Below are positions 28,407-36,237 of a stretch of DNA of 46,041 nt, piece after piece (position 1 is the first letter of the stretch; each line of letters starts with the position of its first letter). Made by a program: the position numbers and the translations under genes. Source of the DNA: Okeania sp. SIO2B3 (lineage in GTDB: Bacteria > Cyanobacteriota > Cyanobacteriia > Cyanobacteriales > Microcoleaceae); NCBI RefSeq assembly GCF_010672525.1, contig NZ_JAAHGH010000054.1, forward strand, positions 1-46,041, written 5' to 3'. The notes below the pieces were generated by a model. That model was not told the DNA's origin. It did no database searches and saw nothing but the letters and a program-made list of their open reading frames with translations.

Positions 28407-28580
28407 GGGTGCATCTCATATTTGCAAAAATACTTTTTCCTATATATTTCCTGTTGCCTCACAGGAGTGCGCATTCCGCAAGCGAGCTGACGTCGTCGCG
28501 GGGTCGCACCGCTGTTGCTTTCCGGAGCTGTTGCCTAAAAGCGATAAATTTTTGGCTTTATTCAAAATTGAGATGCACCC
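28407..28580. mobile_element. Small inverted-repeat element (GGGTGCATCTCA ends)
   Basis: Perfect 12-bp terminal inverted repeats GGGTGCATCTCA (28407-28418) and TGAGATGCACCC (28569-28580) enclose a 174-bp element whose core is GC-richer than its surroundings (GCTGACGTCGTCGCGGGGTC). Both flanks are TAATAATT-like. No transposase; MITE-type. Confidence 0.75.
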
Positions 28581-28732
28581 TAATAATTGAAGTTTCACCT
28601 CACAAAAGTATTCTTTTTTCACCCTTAGGTATAAAACAGCTTTCATTGCAGATAAATTTTTGTAGCTTATTGCATTAAAGCTAGTCTAAAGAAGTTGAAA
28701 AAATTCAAAACATCAATCAACTCTTCCTCACC

Positions 28733-28938
28733 AAATAATTAAGGTTTAAAGTCTCTCCTTTAAATGAGAAACAAGCGGTCGTTCTCTCTTCGCAGCGCAC
28801 CCGTTGGGTGGGATGGCGAGGTCTCCTCGCTGTCCGACCATCGACCAAGAGAGAAAAAATTTTTATGATTAGTAAATCCTCTTCTTTTCAAGGAGAGGTA
28901 ATTGTTAATTATTAATTATTAATTATTAATTGTTGAAC
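28733..28938 (-). repeat. Dispersed intergenic repeat, family A (copy 7, long form)
   Basis: AATTAAGGTTTAAAGTCTCT, GAGAAACAAGCGGTCG, GGGATGGCGAGGTCTCC, CTGTCCGACCATCGACC, AAGAGAGAAAAAATTTTTAT and AAGGAGAGGTAATTGTTAAT, then TTAATTA heptamers to GTTGAAC. It is 20 bp from the dndB-like stop. Confidence 0.8.
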
Positions 28939-28958
28939 TTGCCTTTTTTTCTCACACT

Positions 28959-30560
28959 CTAAGACAAAATTTTCGGCAACCCTACCTTTTTTAATTCCAC
29001 AAACTTACCTTGAAAATCTACAGCTTGATTCTCCCCAACTCTCCTTGCTTCTGCCAATTCTCGACGAATTCCTGCTCGTTCCATCTTGTCAGAAATTCCA
29101 CCTAATATATAGATAAATAATCTCATTGCTAAATCTCTTCCAGCTACCGACATTCGCTTCCGATTAAAATCATATAAAACCCCATACCAAATAGAGTCAA
29201 AAAATTCTATTCCACTCAAACCACCATCCACATCATACTTATTTAATTTCTGAAAAACCTCCTCCAGAGAAAATCCTTTTTTGTATATTAAAATTCCTAG
29301 AGCTTCAGCAAAAGCAATTTGTCCAACAGGGCGAAATAAAACATGACCTTCTCCTGGTTTTATTTCAAAACTAAATCTTCTCAATTCTGGAGTTTCGGCA
29401 CCATTTTCTAATCTTGAATAACTAGGTAAATTAGCTAAATAATTCCAAAGCAACATAAATTCCTCTAGTCCCTCTTCTAATTCTTCTTCTTCAGGACACA
29501 TCGGAATTAAGCCTTTATCTGAAGGTTTCCAATGAGGATAACGAGGCTTTAAATATCTTTCAGACATTTCTTGAATTGCCTGAAGAGTTGTTAAAACAGT
29601 AGACTTAGTTGCTACAGTTGCACTATCCCAATTCACCCGTGGATTTCTATCATCTTTCTCCTTTAATAAAGGATGATAAATTGCTGTTTTTCTAGCCACA
29701 ATGGCAAACCCGTCATCCTCATTTAATAATGCCAACTGCCCTTTACTTAATTTTACAGCAGTCAAATTTACATGAGCAAAAACTGACCTAACTCTCCGTC
29801 GTGCTTGTGCTCTATTTTCTCCTTTTACTACTGCTGGAATAAATTCTATTCCTATTTGTTCGTAAGCTAATTTTTGTAGTTCTGGTAATTCAATATTATG
29901 AGTTTCCGCTAAATCATCAATATTAATAGCTGCACCTACTGGTTTTTTTTGTTTGTTATATCTAGGCAACCTACCTGTTTTTATTAATTCCATTAAACCT
30001 TGAATTCCCATCAGTCGATGTTGACCGTCTAGGGCAAATACTGCTACTTCTAAACGTAGGTCTAATAATCCTACTTTTCCGGCTGAGTCTAGGGGTAAAA
30101 AATCAGTAGCAGATTTATTTGCTTCACCATTTTTATTCCATTCCTCTGCTTTGGGATTATCTACCCAACTGGGGCTAATTACTACTAATACTGCTGGAAA
30201 TTTGTGAGCTTTTCTTGTTGCTAAATATAGGGTTAATGGGGCTTGACGAGACCAATCTAAAGGTCGTTGTTGAATTTCATCTATTGTTTCTGCATCACGA
30301 ATTACATTATCTGTTTCTATATCAAATTTTTGCCGAAATAATGGTAGTTGAGAGGCAAAACGTACACGACTATCTAACCATTCTAGAGTGACAGAACCGA
30401 TGTAAGCTTCCGTTTTTCCCATCATAGTTTTTTGTACTAAAAGTCTGTCATCTTTGCCTATATGTTTGTCTAAAAGGATAGCGATCGCTTCTCTTTCTCG
30501 ATTATCATTTTCTAAAATTTCTTTTGCTATTTCTGATGTGGGTTTATTGGTCTTTTTCAT
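28959..30560 (-). CDS. dndB: DGQHR-domain protein, DndB-like
   Basis: A 533-residue protein with the DGQHR motif (178-182, in VFALDGQHRLMGI) of DndB, which represses and tunes Dnd phosphorothioation in known systems. Further family features are GIEFIPAVVKG, RRRVRSVFAHVNLTAVKLSK and the long helical C-terminal half. It is longer than the classical DndB (about 360-390 residues), so it may be a distinct DGQHR subfamily linked to Dnd. It sits divergently to the HNH-dndC-dndD operon across a 1.2-kb repeat-filled region, so it could control that operon as DndB does elsewhere; that is inference. Confidence 0.75.
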   Translation of the reverse strand: MKKTNKPTSEIAKEILENDNREREAIAILLDKHIGKDDRLLVQKTMMGKTEAYIGSVTLEWLDSRVRFASQLPLFRQKFDIETDNVIRDAETIDEIQQRPLDWSRQAPLTLYLATRKAHKFPAVLVVISPSWVDNPKAEEWNKNGEANKSATDFLPLDSAGKVGLLDLRLEVAVFALDGQHRLMGIQGLMELIKTGRLPRYNKQKKPVGAAINIDDLAETHNIELPELQKLAYEQIGIEFIPAVVKGENRAQARRRVRSVFAHVNLTAVKLSKGQLALLNEDDGFAIVARKTAIYHPLLKEKDDRNPRVNWDSATVATKSTVLTTLQAIQEMSERYLKPRYPHWKPSDKGLIPMCPEEEELEEGLEEFMLLWNYLANLPSYSRLENGAETPELRRFSFEIKPGEGHVLFRPVGQIAFAEALGILIYKKGFSLEEVFQKLNKYDVDGGLSGIEFFDSIWYGVLYDFNRKRMSVAGRDLAMRLFIYILGGISDKMERAGIRRELAEARRVGENQAVDFQGKFVELKKVGLPKILS

Positions 30561-31379
30561 CGCTGATTTTGGGAAATATTTTTAATGATTTTTGAAAATT
30601 ACTACATATATAAATTTTTGTCAATAAACGTTTTTAAAAACTTTTGAGTTAGTATAATTATTAATTGTATAGTAATTTTGCTTATCATATACTATTTATT
30701 ATGTCAATACTAACGGATGGAACATGAGGTATGAATATTGATGTCTTTTTATAGCTATAAGCATTTCCGTTTGTCATGCTCCGCAAACAACATTCAGCTA
30801 TGAGCTAGAGTCAAAAATTTTAACTGTAATATTTTGAAGTTTCTTAGCTGTCCTAATTTTAATGCGTAGTGCTATAACATCAAAATAATAGCCATTCAGC
30901 TATTAACAGCTAGTTTTCACAGAGCATAGTGTTTAGAGAAAAATGAATAATTTATTAGTACTTTTCCTAAAACTTACTACTTAATAAATTTGAATATCAG
31001 CTATTTTAGCTGACGAATACATCCTTACTGAAAATAGAAATAGTATCTAATAGATAGTTCATTTCTTTCTGTAAAAAAAAGGGATGAAAAACTTATTTAT
31101 TTTGTAGAAGTACAACATTACAGTAGCAGGTATAAATGAGAAACTAATCAACTTAATTTTGCCATTGAAAAAGCGTTTCCTGACGGAATTCTGAGCAAAC
31201 AGCAGTTCGGCAATCAGTTTTTTAGAAGGGGATTTAAACCCAAGCTTGGACGTTCCGGAATGCTCCGCAAACAGATACCATTACATAAGCACAAATTTTT
31301 AGGCTAATAGCTGTTAACGTAGTTCCGACTCAGGAGGCTAGCTAATAGCTGATAGCTAGTTAAAAAAGGAGGAATTAGA
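30561..31379. promoter_or_regulatory. Divergent region between dndB-like and HNH/dndC operon, left part
   Basis: Holds the start side of the dndB-like gene. Three pieces of the CGCAAACA repeat family are present (near 30765-30790, 31185-31205 and 31253-31276), with TTAGCTGT-type heptamers. No operator is convincingly identifiable; an inverted-repeat search here would be useful because a DndB-like regulator is adjacent. Confidence 0.45.
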
Positions 31380-31466
31380 ATGGTTATGGTAAATTTAACT
31401 TTGGTAGTTATTTTAGATTTAATCTGGCATATTTATTTAGTTAATCTGCTGGTTTATGACAAATAA
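31380..31466 (+). CDS. Candidate 28-residue membrane micro-protein
   Basis: An ATG at 31380 is preceded by a perfect AGGAGG (31367-31372) at 7-base spacing. The frame reads MVMVNLTLVVILDLIWHIYL followed by VNLLVYDK and TAA (31464-31466): a single hydrophobic helix with a polar end. The size and topology resemble the one-helix peptides of cyanobacterial membrane complexes, but the sequence matches none I know. It lies amid repeats, 290 bp upstream of the HNH gene. It is the strongest ribosome site in the intergenic space of the window, which is why I call it; the short length keeps confidence low. Confidence 0.4.
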   Translation: MVMVNLTLVVILDLIWHIYLVNLLVYDK

Positions 31467-31486
31467 ATAGTAAAAATATAGATGTT

Positions 31487-31742
31487 TTACCGAATTATTA
31501 ATTATTAATTATTAAATAATTCTGGTTTAAAGCCTCCCCTTTTAAGGGGAAAAAAGCGGTCGAGGGATGGCGTTTTGCTCCGCAACATATAAAGCGGAGC
31601 GGCTCTGTCACTCTTAGGGTCTCCTCGCTGTCCGACCATCGAGCAAGAAAAGAAATAATATTTCCTGATATTCAATCCTCTCCTCTCGGTTTTAACCAGA
31701 GGTAATTATCAATTATCCATTATCAATTATCAATTAATGAAA
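31487..31742 (+). repeat. Dispersed intergenic repeat, family A (copy 8, with insertion)
   Basis: TTACCGAATTATTAATTATT, CTGGTTTAAAGCCTCCCC, AAAAGCGGTCGAGGGATGGC, then an extra TTTTGCTCCGCAAC...AAGCGGAGCGG hairpin piece not seen in other copies, GGGTCTCCTCGCTGTCCGAC, ATATTTCCTGATATTCAATC and a TCAATTA/TCCATTA heptamer end. It ends about 11 bp before the HNH start codon. Confidence 0.75.
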
Positions 31743-31753
31743 TAGTGCTATAA

Positions 31754-32737
31754 ATGAGTAAAAATCAAGAATCAAGCAGAGAAAAAAAATTAGCATACTA
31801 CTGTCAACTTTTTACTGAGATTAATACAAGTAAAAGTCAAAAATTAGGTACTGCCAAACACAAGCCAATTTTACTTTTATCTGTAATTGATTTGATTGCA
31901 CAAGGTTTAATCCAAAAGAATGAAATTAATGTTTCAAAAAAATTAGTTGATACTTTTAATCAATACTGGGATCTTCTATCCTCTGATTCTCATCGACGTG
32001 GTTTGTACTATCCTTTTTACCATCTACAGAGCGATAATTTTTGGCATATAAACTTTAACTCTGACTTTATTAATACTTTGCCAGAAAAAACAGTTACAAA
32101 GGAAGACAGGCCAAAATCACTAACAAAGCTAAGAAAAATAGTTAATTATGCCAGTTTTGATGCATAATTATTTGAATTACTACAAGATAAAAATCACAGA
32201 AAAGAATTAACAGATGTACTAATTGCAAATTGGTTCTCAGCCAACCAAAAAGACACCAAAGAACTCATCAGAATTAATCAAAATTTTCAAAAAAATGATG
32301 AGCAAGAAGAAGAACAAAAACAGCCTAAATCATATTTCAGAAAATCTGTACTTAGAGATGGTATTTTTCGTAAAGCAGTTGTACATACTTATAACTATAA
32401 ATGTGCTTTTTGTGGAATAAAAGTAACCATGTCAATCAAGCAAAATATTGTAGATGGAGCGCATATAAAACCATTCGCCAAATTTTATGACAATAGAATA
32501 GATAACGGCATATCACTTTGTAAAAATCATCATTGGGCATTCGATAAAGGTTTATTTACTATCTCTGATGATTATGATTATAGAATTATCGTTTCCAATA
32601 ACTTTCAAGAAGAATCACCAAATTCTAAAGCCATGAAAGAATTTAATGATAATCAGCTTTGGTTGCCTAGTGAAAAAAAATATTTTCCTAGAATAGAAGC
32701 TTTACAATGGCATCGCCAGAATATTTTTATCTCATAA
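31754..32737 (+). pseudogene. HNH endonuclease with sulfur-binding-like N-domain, one in-frame stop
   Basis: A single 328-codon frame interrupted only by TAA at 32165-32167 (codon 138). The N-terminal domain (1-137) has AKHKPILLLSVIDLIAQGLI (34-53) and YPFYHLQSDNFWHI (86-99), resembling the phosphorothioate-DNA-binding domain of ScoMcrA/EcoWI-type enzymes. The C-terminal HNH_2-type domain has CAFC (217-220), GAHIKPF with H237, and ISLCKNHHWAFDKGLF. The frame after the stop keeps coding character to the end, so it looks like a recent nonsense mutation rather than decay. Intact, it would cleave DNA on recognising modification, or serve as the nuclease of the Dnd system. dndC follows 39 bp downstream. 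A re-initiated C-terminal HNH fragment cannot be excluded (ATG at 32429). Confidence 0.8.
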
Positions 32738-32776
32738 AAATAGATATTAATCAAAAAATTGAGGATATTTCTAAAT

Positions 32777-34333
32777 ATGAAAGGTATACAACAATCTTTA
32801 TTTCCCAGCAGAACTACTGCCGAATTAGTAGAAGACATAAAAAAACTAACTACAGAAATTCAAGAACTATATTGTTTAGATTCTATTCCCTGGGTTGTTG
32901 GATATTCAGGCGGTAAAGATAGCACCGCAATATTACAACTAATATGGAATGCGATCGCTGAACTTCCGAAAAAAAAACGAGCTAAAACTATCCACGTTAT
33001 TACCACAGATACATTAGTAGAAAATCCCATCGTTTCTGCTTGGGTAACTAACTCTTTAAACTTGATGGAAGAGGCGGCAAAAAATAATAAACTACCTATA
33101 GAATGTCATTTATTAAAACCAGAAGTCAAAAAAACATACTGGGTGGGATTACTTGGTAAAGGATACCCAGCCCCGCGTCATACATTTCGCTGGTGTACTC
33201 CCCGTTTAAAAATAGATCCATCTAATATTTTTATTCGTAATGTTGTTAGAAATAATGGGGAAACAATAGTTGTTTTAGGAACTCGTAAAACAGAAAGTGC
33301 TAATCGTGCTGCAATAATGAATCAACGAGAAATTGGTAGAATAAGAGACCATTTGAGTCCTCATCCTAGTCTGCTTAATTCTTTACTTTATACTCCTATT
33401 GAAGACTGGCGAACTGATGAAGTTTGGCTATATTTAATGCAGTGGGAAAATCCTTGGGGAAATAGTAATAAAGATTTACTAGCAATGTATCGAGGTGCGA
33501 CGGAAGATAATGAATGTCCGTTAGTAGTTGATACTTCTACTCCTAGTTGTGGAAGTTCTCGTTTTGGATGCTGGGTTTGTACTTTAGTAGATAGTGATAA
33601 ATCTATGTCAGCAATGATTCAAAATGATGAGGAAAAAGAATGGTTACAACCTCTTGTAGATTTGCGTCGGGAACTAGATATTTCTGATAGAGATAAAAGA
33701 GATTTTCGGCGAATTTGGGGTACAGTTCAACTATTTGAACGGAATATAGATGGTGAAGTTTCTGTAGAACCAATTCCTGGTCCGTACAAAAAAGAATGGC
33801 GAGATACTTTACTGAGAAAACTGTTAGAAGCTCAAACACAAATTCGTGAAACTGCTCCAGAAAATATGCGAGATATTACTCTCATTTCTCTGGAAGAACT
33901 GAGTGAAATTAGACGCATTTGGTTAGAGGAAAAACATGAGTTTGATGATAGTTTACCTCGTATATATGAAGAAGTAACAGGAGAGAAATTTGAAGACTGT
34001 CGTCCTGGTGCAGGAATAAGTCTTTTAGGTAGTGATGAATGGTCAGTATTAGAAGAAATATGTAATGGGGATGAAATGCACCTTGAACTTATGGCAAAAC
34101 TGTTAGATACAGAGCGACAATATTATATTAAGTCTCACCGATATAAGATTTATGAAAGTCTCGAACAATGTTTTGAAACAAGTTCTCGATCCAAGGAAGA
34201 AGCTATTCAAAACGCTCATAATAAAAGAGACCTTAAAAAAGCTGTCGAACGAGGAAAAGTCTCAGATAAAATTAAACAATTAAGTTGGGCAAATATGAAA
34301 TTTTCTCCTCAAAATTCGGCAGATATTGAGTAA
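32777..34333 (+). CDS. dndC: DNA phosphorothioation sulfurtransferase DndC
   Basis: A 518-residue PAPS-reductase-like enzyme. The PP-loop is YSGGKDST (43-50). RHTFRWCTPRLK (134-145) is the adenylation/substrate region. Four cysteines, C247, C258, C265 and C268 (spacing 11-7-3), form the [4Fe-4S] site expected in DndC. GYSGGKDSTAILQL and the long helical C-terminal half are also family-typical. In the pathway it activates DNA and passes sulfur from a cysteine desulfurase (DndA/IscS) into the backbone together with DndD and DndE. I choose the ATG at 32777 (GAGGATA 9 bases upstream, MKGIQQSLFP) over a TTG at 32759. It is downstream of the broken HNH gene and upstream of the 137-bp array. Confidence 0.93.
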   Translation: MKGIQQSLFPSRTTAELVEDIKKLTTEIQELYCLDSIPWVVGYSGGKDSTAILQLIWNAIAELPKKKRAKTIHVITTDTLVENPIVSAWVTNSLNLMEEAAKNNKLPIECHLLKPEVKKTYWVGLLGKGYPAPRHTFRWCTPRLKIDPSNIFIRNVVRNNGETIVVLGTRKTESANRAAIMNQREIGRIRDHLSPHPSLLNSLLYTPIEDWRTDEVWLYLMQWENPWGNSNKDLLAMYRGATEDNECPLVVDTSTPSCGSSRFGCWVCTLVDSDKSMSAMIQNDEEKEWLQPLVDLRRELDISDRDKRDFRRIWGTVQLFERNIDGEVSVEPIPGPYKKEWRDTLLRKLLEAQTQIRETAPENMRDITLISLEELSEIRRIWLEEKHEFDDSLPRIYEEVTGEKFEDCRPGAGISLLGSDEWSVLEEICNGDEMHLELMAKLLDTERQYYIKSHRYKIYESLEQCFETSSRSKEEAIQNAHNKRDLKKAVERGKVSDKIKQLSWANMKFSPQNSADIE

Positions 34334-34372
34334 GGGAGTAGGGGAATAGGGGAGTAGGGGAGAAATAAAAAT

Positions 34373-36130
34373 ATGAAACTTTATCTGGAAAATTTATCTT
34401 TTCTTCTACGGGAAAAATGCAAAAATGACTAACAATTGATGAAATTTTATCTTGCAAATTCATCTGTGGAAAACCTCTGTTTTTCTCAGTCTGAGTCAGA
34501 GGCAAAAATTCTCCGTCGCTTGAGACGAAAATTTTATTTGTCAGACCTATCCCCTATAGGAAAAATGCAAAAATGACTAACAACTGATGAAATGTTCTTG
34601 GGAAAACTAATCTGTGGAAAACCTCTATTTTGGCAAGTCTAGGTTAAAGGTAAAAATTCTCTATTGGTGAACAAGAAAATTCTATTTCTCAGACTTATTT
34701 GCTACGATCAAAATTCAACAATAACTAACAACTGATGAAATGTTTTCTGGAAATCTCATCTGTGGGAAACTTCTCTTTTTCTCAGTCTAAGTCAAAGGCA
34801 AAAATTACAAGAAAACTCGATTTGCCAGACCTATCTCCTACCGGGAAAAATTCCACAATGACTAGAAAGTTATGAAAATTTATCTGGAAACCTCATCTGT
34901 GGAAAACCTCCCTTTTTCTCAGTTTGAGTCAGAGGCAAAAATTACAAGAAAACTCGATTTGCCAGACTTAACTTCTACTGGGAAAAATTTCACAATGACT
35001 AGAAAGTTATGAAAATTTATCTGGCAAACTTACCTCTGGGAAACCTCTGTTTTTCTCAGTTTGAGTCAGGGGCAAAAATTCGGGCGTTACTTGAGAAGAA
35101 AATTAGATTGGTCAGACCTATCTCCTACCGGGAAAAATTCCACAATGACTAGAAAGTTATGAAAATTTATCTGGAAAACTCATCTATGGGAAACCTCTGT
35201 TTTTCTCAGTCTAAGTCAAAGGCAAAAATTACAAGAAAATTAGATTGGTCAGACTTACCTCCTACCGGGAAAAATTCCACAATGACTAGAAAGTTATGAA
35301 AATTTATCTGGCAAACTTACCTCTGGGAAACCTCTGTTTTTCTCAGTCTAAGTCAAAGGCAAAAATTACAAGAAAATTAGATTGGTCAGACTTACCTCCT
35401 ACCGGGAAAAATTCCACAATGACTAGAAAGTTATGAAAATTTATCTGGCAAACTTACCTCTGGGAAACCTCTGTTTTTCTCAGTCTAAGTTAAAGGCAAA
35501 AATTACAAGAAAATTAGATTGGTCAGACTTACCTCCTACCGGGAAAAATTCCACAATGACTAGAAAGTTATGAAAATTTATCTGGAAACCTCATCTGTGG
35601 AAAACCTCCCTTTTTCTCAGTTTGAGTCAGAGGCAAAAATGGCAAAAATTCGGGCGTTACTTGAGAAGAAAATTAGATTGGTCAGACCTATCTCCTACCG
35701 GGAAAAATTCCACAATGACTAGAAAATTATGAAAATTTATCTGGAAACCTCATCTGTGGAAAACCTCCCTTTTTCTCAGTTTGAGTCAGAGGCAAAAAAT
35801 ACAAGAAAATTAGATTGGTCAGACTTACCTCCTACCGGGAAAAATTCCACAATGACTAGAAAGTTATGAAAATTTATCTGGCAAACTTACCTCTGGGAAA
35901 CCTCTGTTTTTCTCAGTTTGAGTCAGAGGCAAAAATTCGGGCGTTACTTGAGAAGAAAATTAGATTGGTCAGACCTATCTCCTACCGGGAAAAATTCCAC
36001 AATGACTAGAAAGTTATGAAAATTTATCTGGCAAACTTACCTCTGGGAAACCTTTGTTTTTCTCAGTCTAGGTCAAAGGCAAAAATTCGGGCGTTGGTTG
36101 ACAAGAAAATTCTATTTTTCAAACTTATCT
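34373..36130 (+). repeat. 13-unit ~137-bp tandem array between dndC and dndD
   Basis: Unit starts (ATGAAA) are at 34373, 34439, 34587, 34735, 34872, 35009, 35159, 35296, 35433, 35570, 35729, 35866 and 36016. Spacing is mostly 137, otherwise 148-150 or 159 (first 66). Most units read MKIYLANLPLGNLCFSQ or a variant, then one of two tails. The 137-bp form ends NSTMTRKL with TGA overlapping the next ATG (ATGA). The 150-bp form has a 13-bp insertion around CGGGCGTTACTTGAG, shifts frame and ends in TAG 7 bp before the next ATG. Unit 3 is frameshifted. GGGGAG precedes the first unit. Conserved blocks include CTACCGGGAAAAATTCCACA and AATGACTAGAAAGTTATGAA. No variable spacers, so not CRISPR. Confidence 0.9.
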
Positions 36131-36192
36131 CCTACCGAAAAAAGGTAAATTCTAAGAATAAAAAAATCAAGTTAATTATCCCACTACTTTTT

Positions 36193-36231
36193 TTCCTACT
36201 CCCTATTCCCTATTCCCTATTCCCTATTCCC
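36193..36231 (+). repeat. CCTATTC heptamer repeat at the dndD start
   Basis: About four to five 7-bp units of the TATTCCC type end 6 bases before the dndD ATG. They occupy the place where a ribosome binding site would be, and no AGGAGG-like sequence is seen. Confidence 0.8.
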
Positions 36232-36237
36232 TAAAAA

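Noticed and set aside
28367-28678. Frame of 103 codons
   Set aside because: It crosses the GGGTGCATCTCA element and a MITE end; translated residues show no protein-like pattern.
34373-36130. CRISPR array
   Set aside because: Repeats are 137-159 bp and conserved across the whole unit; there are no unique spacers and no cas genes.
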